Counted from the stretch's first letter, positions 29,520 to 41,374 are shown. The stretch is 64,000 nt of DNA from Ichthyophis bannanicus (GCA_033557465.1 CM066040.1:325394297-325458296), one strand, 5' to 3'. Numbers and translations: made by a program. The notes: generated by a model from the letters alone, not told the origin.

Positions 29520-29650
29520 CGAGACTAGAGCTCCTTAACTCAGTCATGTGAGTCAGTCAGGTTTTCAGGATAGCCACAATGAATATTGATGATTTATCCA
29601 ATCAATCCAAGCAAATCTATGTATGATCAGAGGAAGTACATGTGAATATT
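29520..29650 (+). mobile_element. Half of a hAT-type MITE
   Basis: Contains GAGTCAGTCAGGTTTTCAGG and ATAGCCACAATGAATAT, matching one arm of the MITE whose other copy ends at 36738 (CCTGAAAACCTGACTGGCTAG on the plus strand there). The right half is not preserved. Confidence 0.5.
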
Positions 29651-30779
29651 TTATAAGGACTAGAAAGATACTGTAAACTGTGAAACTCTGGCTGTTTCCA
29701 CATAATTGCTTTATTTCTAGTGGACACCTCTGCTGTAGCTGTACATTCAATACCAGAACCCTCTATGTCCACTTTAAAGAGGAATGTCGTACCTATAAAG
29801 AGGACAGTGCATCTGAGTGAGCTTATAACCTCACAGTTGTCTTGTTTATACCTCTCTGATATCCTGTGCCCTGAATTTATATTAAACCTTTGATGCTGGC
29901 TTACTGGACAACCTCCTGCTTCCCCATTCATTCCTTGCAGTGACCTCACCTGAAAAAAGCAGCACCTTCCCAGCTAGATGCTCTGGGGCAGCCCCACAGA
30001 TCACAGTCCATCTGCATGTCATTAAAGAAAGGTCTTCAGATAATACTCTGCCAACTGCCCATCAAGTCCTTAGGACATCTTTGTGTCTGTAGGACTGCTG
30101 ATGGGGGATCAGTATCTAGAGCTCTCTGGGCAGCTTTGAAGTCTTTCAGGCAGGAGACTGTGTGTGATAAGAGTGGATGATGGGAGTGAGAATTGATGAC
30201 AAGTTTCTTGAAGCAAACTCATCCTTTGCATTTAATGTATCCACAGTCTTTCATGCAAACTGGATGCCAGGGGTCATTACCATTTGAAAGTCATTCAGTG
30301 CTCAAGATCAAATGTTTTTATGTTACTAATTTATTTTGAAATTTCAATTGTTCTCTATGCATGGGCACCTCGCACCAGTCCATGCTCTAAAGAGTTTAAA
30401 GTCTAAGTCACTTTCCCAAAGAGGGCAGAATCTTGCATTTGGGGTGTAGAAAATCAAGGGGATGGTACATGATGTTGGGGGGGGGGGGAGGGTGAGATAC
30501 TAACGGGCACTGACCAGGACCAGGACCTTGAGAGGATCGTGTCTAATGATCTCGAAGTAATGAAACAGTGAAAAGATAGTGACCAGAGCCAGAAGGTAGC
30601 AAGAGACATAATCAGCAGAAAAAAAGGAGATGATAACCATTGTTCTTGCAAAGCTGTGTGGGAGTCCTCTGCCTGTGCTGCTGCTGGAAAGAGAAGGTGC
30701 TGCAACATCCCGGAGTAGGCAGTAAGGAAATTTGGGTAACAGAAGCATCGTGTTGGCGATTAATAGCTCAGAATTCCAA
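29651..30779. other. Unassigned stretch
   Basis: No gene recognised. A poly-G run lies at about 30476-30488. Open frames of 84-114 codons on the minus strand between 30454 and 30844 lack motifs. Confidence 0.4.
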
Positions 30780-30912
30780 TTATCAGTTCGACCTTCAAAA
30801 TTCACCTTGCAATGTTCCATGTACCAGTTCATGTTTATGTTCATTGAATCTGTAAACCGCTTTGTCTTTGAGATAAAGTGGGAAATAAAAATAGTTATTT
30901 AAATAAATAAAT
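30780..30912 (+). mobile_element. L2-like LINE 3' tail
   Basis: CTGTAAACCGCTTTGTCTTTGAG followed by AAATAAATAAATAG at about 30848-30912 is the usual end of L2-type elements here. Only the untranslated tip is recognisable. Confidence 0.5.
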
Positions 30913-30984
30913 AGTGTCACATTGCCTACTAGCAGCAGCACAGGTGGAGGACTTCAGCACAGCTTCGTGGGAACATTGGTGGTA

Positions 30985-31125
30985 ATGCCTCTAAACAGGT
31001 CACGGTGAGACCTCAACTGGAATATTGTGTCCCATCCTGAAAGGATATAGAAAGAAGGGATACAGTCCAGAGAAGGGCTACCAAAACTGTGCACTCTCCA
31101 TCAAAAACCTTACAAGATGGGGGTC
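30985..31125 (+). mobile_element. Short CR1 RT fragment
   Basis: Reads VRPQLEYCVPS, KDIERRDTVQRRATKTV in one frame, equivalent to [12 protein letters not shown]...[10 protein letters not shown] of intact CR1 copies. Both sides are truncated. Confidence 0.55.
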
Positions 31126-32190
31126 AAGATGGTATCCATGTGAGCTGTTGAGAGGGATGCAGTACCAATCTGTCTGCTGCCCACCTGATTGAAGCTCCCC
31201 TTCTGTCTACAGGAGATGAATCTAAACATCAACTGCAAAAAGACTGAAGCCCAAATAATCACATGAGACTCATCATTTACCCCTCCACTCTAGCTCCAAA
31301 TACACGAAACATCATTACCAGTAAAAAAGAAGTGAGATATCTTGGAGTCACCTTAGACTGCAACCTGAACTTACATGCACATATCAACAGAACTACCAGA
31401 AATGCATAACATAAGATGGCAATAATCAGGAAGCTGAAGCCCCTCCTCAGCCAAGACCCCTTCTGCATAGCCTCCCAAGCTGTTGTTACCCCCATACTGG
31501 ACTACTATTGTACTATGGCCTGCCAAAACAAGTAAACCGGCCCTTGCAGCTGGCCCAAAACACCGCTGCTCGCATCATCACCAGATCAGCAAAGACCTCT
31601 TGAACCAGCTCCACTGGCTCCCAATCTGCTCCCTCATCAAATTCAAAACAGCCCTCAACATATTTTAAATCAAACACAACATGTCTGCCAATGTACTACA
31701 AGGCCTGATCTACACAAACCCAGACCGAAGTGGCGCAGCATGATGGACACCATCCCAACCGCCAGCACCTTCACCAATCTAGCACCGGGAGAACTTTATC
31801 CCTAGCAGCACCAGCACTCTGTAACTCCCTACTGGATGCCCCAAGAGCCACCACAGACACAAAAGACTTTCGGAAAAAGCTGAAAACCTTCCTCTACATG
31901 CACCACTTTGGGGAAGTTACATAGCAGCCCATGTACTGAACTAACCTCTTTGGATACAACAACACTAAGCACCCCCTCTCCCCAGCTCATGCCTCTTCCA
32001 CTGGATTCTGGATTTTGTAGATAGGTTGTTGTAAATACGTTACACTGTAAATATGTTAAGTTCATAGCAATTCATCTATATTGCACTGTAACATATTTGA
32101 GTTAACCTGTAAACCACTTTGATTGAAGGAGAAGGCAATATAGAAAACCTGTTAAATAAATAAGTAAATAAATAAATAAAAATAAAAATA
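31126..32190 (+). mobile_element. L2-like LINE 3' part
   Basis: C-terminal RT blocks in broken frames: MNLNINCKKTEAQII, VRYLGVTLDCNLN-like, LLNQLHWLPICSLIKFKTAL and FRKKLKTFLYMHHFGE (31730-31924). It ends with TGTAAACCACTTTGATTGAAGG and an AAATAAATAAATAAAA tail at about 32150-32188. The palm is missing. Confidence 0.75.
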
Positions 32191-32345
32191 GATCTAGGAG
32201 CATGGTAAAGAAACACATAGGAGGTGAAGAGGAGACTAGGGGAGATCAAGATCCAAAGGCAGTCTCAAAGGTGAAGCTTTTCAGTCTGCAGTTGAAAAGG
32301 GCCACAGATGGACCCTGACGTACTGACTCAGGTAGTTTGTTCCAG
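32191..32345 (-). mobile_element. L2-like LINE 3' fragment, left part
   Basis: Minus-strand reading LPEPVRQGPSVALFNCRLKS-like resembles the L2 C-terminus. It appears to be continued at 33375-33750, the CR1 pieces between being insertions. Confidence 0.4.
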
Positions 32346-32348
32346 GCA

Positions 32349-32422
32349 TAACATAGTAACATAGTAACATAGTAAATGATGGCAGAAAAAGACCAGTATG
32401 GTCCATCTAATCTGCCCAGTAT
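32349..32422 (-). mobile_element. CR1 (second family) 3' tip
   Basis: AACATAGTAACATAGTAACATAG then GACCAGTATGGTCCATCTAAT is the reverse complement of the 3' end of the CR1 at 57122-60398 (GATGGACCATACTGGTC, then TTACTATG repeats). Only about 70 bp is present before the next CR1 begins. Confidence 0.75.
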
Positions 32423-33373
32423 AAGAACATAAAAACATAAGATATGCCATACTGGGTCAGACCAAGGTCCATCAAGCCCAGTATCCTGTTTCCAACAGTG
32501 GCCAATCTAGGTCATACGTACCTGGCAGATTCCCAAAAAGCCACAGGCTCTACAATGTTTGTCCCAGGGTAAGCAGTGGATTTCCTAAGTCCTCTTTAAT
32601 AATGGTTTATGGACCTTTCCTCCAAGAGCTTGTCAAACCTTTTTTAATCCAAGCTACACTAACAGCTTTTACTACATCCTCCGGTAACGAATTCCAGAGT
32701 TTGATTATACATTGAGTAAAAAAATATTTTCTGTTATTAGTTTTAAATGGCTTACATTGCAGCTTCATTGCGTGTCCTCTACTCTTTCTACTTTTTATGG
32801 CGTAAACAACCGATCTACGTTAACCCGTTCCACTCCATTCATTAATTTTTAGACGTTTATCATGTCTTCCCTCAGCTGTCTCTTTTGCAAGTTGAAGAGC
32901 CCCTAACCTTTTAAGCCTTTCTTCATAGGAGTATCCTTCCATCCCCTTTACCACTTTGGTGGCTTTTCTCTGTACCTTTTCTAATTCTGCCATATCCTTT
33001 TTAAAATACGGTGATCAGAATTGCACACAATATTCACACCATGGAACGATACAGTGGCATTATAATATCCTTGGTTTTATTCTCCATTCCTTTCTTTTTG
33101 ATTCCTAGCATCCTATTGACTTTCTTGGCTGCCACTGCACACTGGGCAGAGGGTTTCAATGTGTTATCCACAATGGTGCCTAAATCTTTTTCCTGGGTGG
33201 TGGTTTCTAAGGTGGTACCTTGCATCATGAAAGCAAAGTTTGGGTTATTCTTTCCTACGTGTATAACTTTGCATTTGTCCACATTGAATTTCATCTGCCA
33301 TTTGGATTCCCAATATTTCAGTTTATCAAGGTCCTCTTGCAATTTTTCACAGTCCTCTTGGGTTTTAACAAGG
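32423..33373 (-). mobile_element. CR1 LINE 3' fragment
   Basis: Minus-strand copy with the CATAAAAACATAAGATATGCC tail. RT C-terminal blocks are visible, with an open part at 33034-33373 reading [20 protein letters not shown], then [19 protein letters not shown]. Shifts occur nearer the 3' end. It interrupts an L2-like fragment. Confidence 0.88.
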
Positions 33374-33374
33374 A

Positions 33375-33750
33375 GCAGTAAGGTAGAAAGATCAAATTCT
33401 GGAATTGGCAGTGGAAGAGAAGGGCACAGATAGAAGGCATCTCCCAGAAGAGCAGAGTTCCCGAGGAAGAGTGTAATGGGAAGATAAATGAAGAAAGGTA
33501 GTGACGAGCAGCTGAATGAAGGCACTTATAGGTCAGTAGTAGAAGTTTGAACTGGATGCAGAAACTGATAGGGAGCCAATGAAGTGACTTGAGAAGAGGG
33601 GTGACACGAACATAGCAGGAACTGTCTTCTGTGTCTGGAAAGGTGGATGATCAGGCAGGGGCAATTGAACAGCAGGATATGAGGATGGAGACTCTAGAAA
33701 CTTGGGTGACTAGAATGAGCGATTTGAGAGCTGCACAGCGAAAAGATAGA
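33375..33750 (-). mobile_element. L2-like LINE fragment, right part
   Basis: Minus-strand reading RVTPLLKSLHWLPISFCIQF then KLLLLTYKCLH is the L2 C-terminal HWLP block (compare NQLHWLPICSLIKFK at 31.6 kb). No palm is present. Confidence 0.6.
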
Positions 33751-33756
33751 CATTTT

Positions 33757-34133
33757 GGGCCCAATATTGAGAGCGACTAAATCATGATGTTAATGTTGTT
33801 GAATATTCCTAGGTGCCCTGATGCCAGCACTGGGCTGTTTCACAGGCATTCCAGGGGCAGCACCCAGCGATAATTGGGCGGCGGTGCTATTCAGCTGTTG
33901 CCCAGTTATCACTAAGAGGCGAAAGTTAGGCATCTTAAAGCGTGGCCTAATTTTCACCATCAAAGTTAACCGGGCCGTGGCTGAATATCACTGCAGCCTG
34001 GTTAGCTTTGCCTCTATCCAGCTGACCTGCATAGTCAATGTTGGTGGCTGGATATGGCCTGGCATTGAATATCCAGGTCTACAGCTCAGTGACGGCGGCT
34101 AGGCAGTAGCTGCCACCACTGTATATCAGGCCC
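33757..34133. mobile_element. GGGCC-ended palindromic MITE, copy 3 (shortened)
   Basis: Starts GGGCCCAATATTGAGAGC and ends GTATATCAGGCCC. It keeps the GCAGCACCCAGCGATAATTGG...AACCGGGCCGTGGCTGAATATCACTG palindromic theme but is more diverged and about 100 bp shorter than the others. Confidence 0.65.
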
Positions 34134-34493
34134 TTTGTGTATTGGAGGCTAGAACATTTTGAAAATCAAATGAGGAGGAATAAGTTGAGACTGGTAAATT
34201 TCCCTTATACCTCCTATGGAGATGATGAGGAGATATTTTAGGGAGACATTGGAAATACCAGCTTGCTACCATCAACACAAGTACAGTACTTCACTTTCCT
34301 AAGTTCTGGAGGAAAGATGAACAATAGGAAAAAACTAGAAGTTTGACCTGACTGAATTTCTGGAGGTCATCACACAGAGAACCACCTTGATAACTTTTGC
34401 CCTGGAACCTAACCTTAACAACATTTTGCGTTTATAATTTTGTTCTACAAACAAGGTGTTTATAGGGTTGGTTGTAAGAATATTTCCTAATTT
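34134..34493. other. Unassigned stretch
   Basis: No element or gene recognised. Confidence 0.4.
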
Positions 34494-34623
34494 GTCTAGA
34501 GCATGGGTTCTTCAATCCAGTCCTCAGGGTACATCTAGCCCCGGGGTCTCAAACACGCGGCCTGCGAGAGAACTTTGAGCGGCCCGCGACGGAGAGGAAA
34601 CAAAAAAAAACAAAACAAACCCC

Positions 34624-34990
34624 TGGCTTCTGCTTCTGCTACTGCCGCTGCCTCTGTGGCAGCGGTAGAATCAACTGTCCTGCGGCCCCTTCCCGTCTGC
34701 CCAGCAGAGCCCTCAGCTGTCAGCTCCATCAGCGGCAGCTTTCAGGGCCGCAAAGAGAGTAGTATTTCCCTCTCACGGCTCTGTTAAGCCTGCCGGGGCT
34801 GATGGGAATTCCCATCAGCCCCGGCAGGCTTAACAAGAGCTGCGAGAGGGAAATCACTCTTCTCTTCGCAGCTTGAAAAGCCCGCCGCTGATGGAGCTGA
34901 CAGATGAGGGCTCTGCCGGGCAGACGGGAAGGGGCCGTGGGACAGTTGATTCTGCCACTGCCACGGCGGCAGCGGCAGCAGCAGAAGCCA
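34624..34990. repeat. Long palindrome inside hAT
   Basis: Arms of about 180 bp meet at GGGAATTCCC near 34808: TGGCTTCTGCTTCTGCTACTG on the left and GGCAGCAGCAGAAGCCAGG on the right. Homologous to 5434-5801. Confidence 0.85.
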
Positions 34991-35019
34991 GGGGTTTGTT
35001 TTGTTTTTAATTTTTAAAT

Positions 35020-35560
35020 TTACTTGGGCTGATGGGGGGGGGAGGGGGTTAGGACTGGTAATGGGGGGGGGGGGCTAAGACTTAAAATGGGGTGATGGGG
35101 GGATAGGACTGGAAATGGGCTATGGTGGGGGCTAGGACTGGTAATGGGCAGATGGGGGTTAGGACTGGAGGTGGTCTGATTGGGGGGGCTAAGACTGAAA
35201 ATGGGGTTATGGGGGGGCTAAGAATGAAAATGGGGTGATGGAAGGGTTAGGACTGGAAGTGGGCTGTTGGTGGCTTAGGACTGGTAATGGGCTATGGGGG
35301 GCTAGAACTGGTAATGGACTGGGGGGGGTTGCTAGGACTGGAAATGGGCTGAGTAGAAGGGGGGCTTGAACTGCAAATAGCTAATGGGGACGGGGTTTTG
35401 GAATGGAAATGGGCTGAGTGGAAGGGGGCTTGGAAAGGAAATGGGCTGTGAGGGGAGGGAGCTAGGACTGGAAATGGGCTGATGATGTGGGGACTAGAAG
35501 GGAGCGGATGCTGGGTGGGGCTGGAACTAGAAGGGAGCTGATGTTGGGGGAGGATTAGAA
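35020..35560. repeat. G-rich minisatellite inside hAT
   Basis: Degenerate units of about 25-35 bp around GGACTGGAAATGGGCTGATG with poly-G runs. It is the complement of the 4250-5400 array and shorter. Confidence 0.8.
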
Positions 35561-36167
35561 TGGGATGGGGCTGGGAGAGTGAAATGGAGAGGGGAAAAAT
35601 ATTTTGTGTGGGAGGGAAGAAAAATCTACAATTGGCCGGGTATTGGGAGAGTAAGTGTGGATTGAGGATGGAGGGGTAAAATTTGTGTGGATGAAATAGG
35701 AATGAGGAAAGAGCAAAAGGAGAAAGATTAGTATCTTAAAGCAGATGTAGACAGAGAATGGAAAAAAAAACTAGAAGAGAGAAGAAAGGAGAAATGGACA
35801 GCAGACGATGGAGAGTTAGCAGAAGACACGAAGAAACCAGAAGAAAGTGGCTGGAACAATTGCAACTGAAAAAAAATGCACAAAAGGTAGAAAAATATCT
35901 CTTTATTTTGAATTTATTAACTGGAATATGTCAGCTCTTGGAAATGTGCATCATTAATGTCTGCGCTTTGTTTAATACAAGAGGAAATTAATTTATAGTT
36001 TTATTTCTACAGTGTTGTACATTCCCAGTTTAATTATTGTCTTCCTGTTTCTAAATTGTGATTCCTTGTTTGGTGATGGTCTATGTTCTGCACGTGTAAC
36101 TGAGCTGAGGTTTTCTGTTTATATAATTCCTATTTGACATTGCCACTTGTACTCTTTCCCCAGTAGA

Positions 36168-36404
36168 TCATGTATTGTTATTCTCTGAAATGTATTGGTT
36201 TGATATTTGCAGTGTTGCCTTTTGATAGGTAGGGTATGGTGCTTTGTGAGTCCTGGTAGTGCTGTTAGGATACGGCGGGTTTGCTATGGGTTCTAAATGG
36301 GCAGTGTTTGTAGTAGTTCCTAATGTGCCTGGCGGTTGGCACTGGATTATAGTAATGTAGAAACCTTTTAGTCTTTCTTTATCCATACACTCATTAAGAG
36401 GCAT
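36168..36404 (-). CDS. Short conserved open frame in hAT cargo, second copy
   Basis: Begins MPLNECMDKERLKGFYITII and stays open for 78 codons, very similar to the frame at 3375-3683. It ends earlier, in ISENNNT. Function unknown; possibly not translated. Confidence 0.25.
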   Translation of the reverse strand: MPLNECMDKERLKGFYITIIQCQPPGTLGTTTNTAHLEPIANPPYPNSTTRTHKAPYPTYQKATLQISNQYISENNNT

Positions 36405-36746
36405 GTTTACTAAAAGTTAGTGTATGGTAACATTATGCAAATACTTATGCAAATGATGCCCCTTATGCAAATGAGGCCCCCGTCTTCTGCAGCCCCTGGG
36501 TTACTTTACAAGTCCTCATTTGGCCCTCAAAGCAATTTGAGTTTGAGACCCCTGATCTAGCCAGTCAGGTTTTTAAATAAACACAATAAATATGCACAAT
36601 AGAGATTTACATACAAAGAAGACAGTGCATGCAAACCTATCTTTTTTGTATGCAATTTTCTATCATGCATATTTATTGTGGCTATCCTGAAAACCTGACT
36701 GGCTAGGTATGTCCCAAGGACTGGGTTGAGAACCACTGGTCCAGAG

Positions 36747-37329
36747 TAACCCAGAAAAGGTGATGGGACTTCTCGATGCTTAGGTCAGATGTTTTTGCTT
36801 TGGGGACTAGTTTTTCTTTTCAATTATCTTGTAATTGTTTTGTATTATTTGAAGGAAAAAACCTTTCTATTCTTTGACCCTGAACAGCTTGTTGAATATC
36901 TTATAGTACCAGAAGCTCGTAGAGATTTTGTTGGGACAGTCACAGAGTGAGCTGTAGAATGTATAGTTGGCTAGGATTATTTATGCTGGACTGCTCATTT
37001 TGATTGTCCTAATTTTTTGCATTTCCTTCTTGGCCCCCTATTCTTATGTTTGAAGTTGTAAATTTTCCTTCTGTTTTGAAATATTTCTCCCTTTTTCCCA
37101 CTGAAATTTATTTCATATTTCCCTGTGTCACCTTTTAGGGATGTGCAGTGATTTTAAGTCAAGCATTCATTTTAACCTGCATGAGATGTCAGTTGCAACC
37201 CAAATCACTTCACTTGGAAGATCTTTCTCTGCCTACTCTCTATTGTTACTATGAAGCATGAAATTTTATCTACATATCCTGTTTTATTTCAGTTCATTTT
37301 TAAAACAAAATGAAAGGAAAATGAACACA
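36747..37329. other. Unassigned stretch
   Basis: No gene or element recognised. A short SINE/RTE-like tail (GTCCAGACTGACTCAAAGGC, then ACACATTGCATT) follows at about 37333-37365, resembling the tail at 51360-51400. Confidence 0.4.
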
Positions 37330-37370
37330 GGAGTCCAGACTGACTCAAAGGCACACATTGCATTGCATTG

Positions 37371-38764
37371 GCACCCTTATAAACAATTCAAATCAGTTTG
37401 AACAGAAGAACCACATTCCCATTGCAGTAAAATTAGATGCACCTGTGATCAATTGTCAGTACTCACATGAGTTGAATCAACCAATTAATGGTGGCTCTAA
37501 TGTTTAAAATGGTCACATTCAATCCCTGTTCCACTTTCACAATGGTGAAGATAAGAGTTGCCTGAGACCGCCAGAAAAGCCATCATCATCAAACTTCAAA
37601 GGGGTACAAGGCCATATCCAAAGACTTTGGGATTCCTGTATCTACAGTTCACAATATTATTAAGAAGTTATCTGCTCATGGAACTGTCAAGAACCTCCCA
37701 GGACATGGAAGGAAGAGGAAAATGAATCCAAGAAGTCTTTGAAAGTTAGTGCAAACTGTTGGAAAAACACCACGTACAACATTCAAAGAGCTTAAGGTTG
37801 ACCTGGAGCAATCTGGAGTGGCGGTTTCAACCTGCCCCATATGCAGCACACTAAACAAAAGAGGACTTCATTGGTGAAGACCAATGAGGACCCCATTGCT
37901 CAAAGACACACATAAAAAGGCATGCCTGATCTTTTCTCAAACCTATCTGGCAAATCACAATCCTTTTAGGAAAATGTTCTGTGGACAGATGAAACCAAAC
38001 TTGAACTCTTTGGCAATACAGACCAGTGATACATTTACAGGCGAAGAAATGAAGCTTCTAAGGAAAAAAACACCCTTCCTACAGTTAAATATGGGAGAAG
38101 TTCCATAATGTTGTGGAGCTGCCTCGGGAACTGGAGGCCTGGAATGTATTAAAGGAATCATGAAGTCAGAGGACTGCCAAGGTACTTTGTAGTGAAATGT
38201 ACTACCTAGTGTCAGAAAGCTAGGTCTGGGTCGAAGGTTATGAGTCTTCCAGCAGGACAGTGACCCAAAACATACATCCAAAAGAATGGTTAATAAGGAA
38301 CAAATGGACTGTTTTAAACTGGCCAGCAATGAGTCCTGATCTCAGTCCAATCGAGAACCTTTGGAAAGAGCTGAAATCTGCTGTTGGTAAAAGGAATCCT
38401 GGAAACATCCTGGAAACATCCTGGAACAAATAACAGTTGAAGAAGGGGAGAAACTACCAGCAGACAGATGTGCGAAACTTATAGATGGCTACAAGAAACG
38501 TTTGGAGGCTGTCATCACTGCCAAGGGTTGTGCAACCAAATATTAGTAAAGGGTGCCAGTAGTCCTGTCCAGGTCATATTTTGTTTTTATCTCAGAAATT
38601 ACTAGGTCTAAGTTGCACAGACATCTATTTTTTTGTTGTATACCTTTGAATATACTATTAAAATATTATGATGACATTCAGTTGGAATATTTCCAATTAT
38701 TTTTCAAGATATTGTAAACAACATACCTAAAATGCAAAGCTGTCAATAATGTTGACTACAACTG
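37371..38764 (+). mobile_element. Tc1-like DNA transposon, left end missing
   Basis: The right end is ...GTTGACTACAACTG followed by TA (38765-38766), the Tc1 target. The complement CAGTTGTAGTCAACATTATT is the usual terminal repeat. The left terminal repeat is absent: sequence starts near GCATTGGCACCCTTATAAAC, a subterminal part. It abuts a CR1 at ATCCTTGG, where intact CR1s have ATAATATCCTTGG. It carries a broken transposase. Confidence 0.8.
37570..38548 (+). pseudogene. Tc1 transposase, broken
   Basis: Helix-turn-helix DNA-binding part YKAISKDFGIPVSTVHNIIK then GTVKNLPGHGRKRKM at about 37600-37725. The catalytic part is recognisable in pieces: GLHW (about 37870), LWTDETK-like in another frame near 37980, [13 protein letters not shown] (about 38245), [24 protein letters not shown] (about 38340) and the end CAKLIDGYKKRLEAVITAKG (about 38470). 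Multiple frameshifts and stops; inactive. Confidence 0.75.
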
Positions 38765-39380
38765 TATCCTTGGTTTTATTCTCCACTCCTTTCCTTATGA
38801 TTCCTAGCATTCTATATGCTTTCTTGGCCTCCGCTGCACACTGGGCAGAGGGTTTCAATGTATTATCCATGATGACGCCTAAATCTTTTTCCTGGGCAGT
38901 GGTTCTTAATGTGGAACCTTGAATCATGTAACCGTAGTCTGGGTTGTTCTTTTCTAGGTGCAGAACTTTGCACTTTGTCACATTAAATTTCATCTGCTAT
39001 TTGGACATCTGGTCTTCCAGTTTCTCAAGATTCTCTTGCAATTTTTCACATTCCTCTTCTATTTTAACATCTCTGAATAATTTTGTGTCATCTGCAAATT
39101 TGATCACCTCACTCGTTATTTCCATTTCCAGGTCATTTATGAATATGTTAAAAAGCAGCAGACCCAGCACAGATTCCTGGGATACTCCACTATTCACCTT
39201 TCTCTATTGAGAAAATTGGCCATACTCTCTGCTTTCTATCTTTTAACCAGTTTCTGATGCACATTAGTACACTGGCTCCTATCTCATGACTTTTTAATTT
39301 GGCAAAGAGTCTCTCATGAGGGACTTTGTCAAGGCTTTCTGAAAATCCAGATACACTATATTGACCAGCTCACCTTTTCA
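38765..39380 (-). mobile_element. CR1 LINE fragment, 3' end lost
   Basis: Minus-strand CR1 covering FNIFINDLEMEITSEVIKF, then ADDTKLF (the FADD active-site block), [12 protein letters not shown] and [19 protein letters not shown]. It stops at the Tc1 junction. Upstream it has SGVSQESVLGLLLF (SGVPQG block, changed). Confidence 0.85.
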
Positions 39381-39499
39381 TTTGTTTATTTATTTAACAT
39401 CTTTGTTATACCATCTTTCTATCAGTCGAGACAGTTTACAAAGAATCTGGGCTTGGACCTGGATCCAGCACCGAAACTGTCCTTCTTTCTTTTCTTAGC

Positions 39500-40845
39500 G
39501 AGCTCCACCAAGTACACGGTCAGAGTAACATTTCGGGGGTGGTGTCTCTTGATCTCTCTTTCGCCTTTGATCTTGTTGATCACACTATGCTTCTCTCCAG
39601 GTTGCATGACTTTGGTCTTCGAGGCACAGTTCTTCATTGGTTCCATTCCTTTCTTTCACAGCGGTCTTTCTTAGTTCTGGTTCAAGGATCTTCTTCTTTT
39701 TCCATCCCTCTTCTCTGCGGTGTGCCACAAGGTTCTGTACTTGCTCTTTTATTTATGATCCCCTTGACATTACTCATACAACAGCATGGAATTTCCACTC
39801 ATTATTATGCAGATGATATCATATTATTACATCATACCAGTCCTGTTGCTCCTGACCTCTTTCCACTAAACTCTTGTCTGTCCAGTCTTTCTATATGGCT
39901 GTCTGCCAACTTCCTCCATTTGAATCCCCTCAAATCCGCAGCACTCTGGTTCACTTTTGGCAGTCCCACTCCTACCTTGGCCCCTTTCATCTCTGGCACA
40001 CTTATTCCACTCATTAATTCTCTCTGCTATCTTGGCGTCATTCTTGATTCTGCTCTGTCCTTCCAGGCCATCTCTCTTCTCTCATTCGTCTATGTTTTTT
40101 CTCTCTTCATCAGATATGCGCCATCCGTCCTTTTTTCTCTACCTCCTCTCTGATTACCCTTCTTTTTACTCTTGTTATATCTAAGCTCAACTACTGTAAT
40201 ACTGTATATCTTGGCCTTCCTCGGTATCAATTACATCACACTCAACTCATCCAGAACACATCAGTTTGCATCCTCGCTTCTGCCTCCCATTACAAACATG
40301 TTACTCCACTTCTCATCCGTTATCATTGGCTTCCAGTAAAATTTTGTTCTAAATACAAGTTACTCACCCTGGTTCACTGTGCACTATGCTCTGGCTTCCC
40401 CCATTACCTGGCTGATTCTTTACTTCTTCAATCCTCGCACTCCTTTCTCCATACTATACATACGAACGGTCTACATCTTCCATCTGCCTCTCAAGCCTGG
40501 TTGTCATCCATGTGTTCCTCCACTTTCTACTTCATAGCCTCTGCCTCCTGGAGCTCCCTGCCCTCCACCCTCAGATTAGAATCTTCCTATAACAAATTCA
40601 GAGCCCTCTTAAAGACACTTCTTTTTACTACTGCATTTGATCTTCCTGTCCCCTAGTCTTTTTTATTGCCTTCCCCTGTCCCCCTTGTTTTCCCTATTGT
40701 TAGTATGAATGGTTTTTAACTGTCCTATAATTTTTATGGAGTACTTTTCAGTTTTCAGTTTTTTTAATCCTTGTTTTTTATTTTGTACACCACCCTGCTG
40801 CTTTTGTGAAGGGGGGTTAAGCAAATGGAATAAACATAAACATAA
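39500..40845 (+). mobile_element. L2-type LINE 3' half
   Basis: Reverse transcriptase palm and C-terminus: VSLDLSFAFDLVDHTMLLS (39539 on), CGVPQGSVLALLF, STHYYADDIILLHH (YADD intact), then CYLGVILDSALSF (about 40020) and HWLPVKFCSKYKL-like (about 40325). It ends in AAATGGAATAAACATAAACATAAA at about 40845. The open frame 39539-40153 is 204 codons; shifts follow. 5'-truncated. Confidence 0.85.
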
Positions 40846-41374
40846 ACACAGTGCATTTGAATGAAATGGTTAAAATGAGAGAGGTGAGTTACAGAGAGCG
40901 TAGTGCAGACTAATATAACTAGTAGAATTTGGTTACAATAACATAAGGTATAAACTAGGTTAATATGGTTTATTAGCATAACATGTACAACACAGTAATG
41001 GAGGTGCGGAGTGGGTAGATCTGAGTGATTTTTTTCAGATAGTTCTTGTCCTGGGGTCTAAATACATTAAAAAAAAACATTACGACAAAAATACATGCCT
41101 TTTCTCAGAAGTTCAAGGTAGGTTGCATTCAAGTGCAGTAGATATTTTCTTGTCCTCCAAGGCACTGGTGTAAATTCCAGCCAAGCAGCCCCCACAATGC
41201 GGGGGAGCTTGGGCAGAACCTGGGTCAAAGTCTCACGATAATAGCAACATTGCGAAACTTTGGCCTGGCGGAGAACAGTCACTGGGCCCAGGCAAACTTG
41301 CAAGAGTGGAGCGCCACTGCAAACACGATAAAGTAAAGTAAGTTTGCAGTGTGCTGCTGCCGCTGCCCCCTCCT
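40846..41374. other. Unassigned stretch
   Basis: No gene recognised. It may include L2-type untranslated sequence on the minus strand joined to the AACATCTTTGTTATACC segment at 39395, split by the plus-strand L2. This is a guess from sequence style only. Confidence 0.3.

Larger units (their letters stand above)
34541..36554 (-). mobile_element. Non-autonomous hAT element (shared-cargo group, type II ends)
   Basis: Perfect 8-bp duplications ATCTAGCC at 34533-34540 and 36555-36562. Termini CCGGGGTCTCAAAC and the complement of GTTTGAGACCCCTG. These differ from the CAGGGGCGGCCC ends of the copies at 3251 and 50192. Yet the interior (palindrome, G-rich minisatellite, ATG-rich short frame and the TTTGCATAA motif zone) matches 3360-5800, inverted. 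No transposase. Confidence 0.85.
34502..36738 (+). mobile_element. hAT-type MITE, split by a second hAT
   Basis: Outer element flanked by near-identical 8-bp repeats GTCTAGAG (34494-34501) and GTCCAGAG (36739-36746). Left end CATGGGTTCTTCAATCCAGTCC and right end GGGTTGAGAACCACTG form imperfect inverted repeats. Arms share the GTCAGGTTTT and CACAATAAATATGCA blocks. Without the insert it is about 220 bp. The inner hAT (34541-36554) has its own duplication. Confidence 0.75.
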
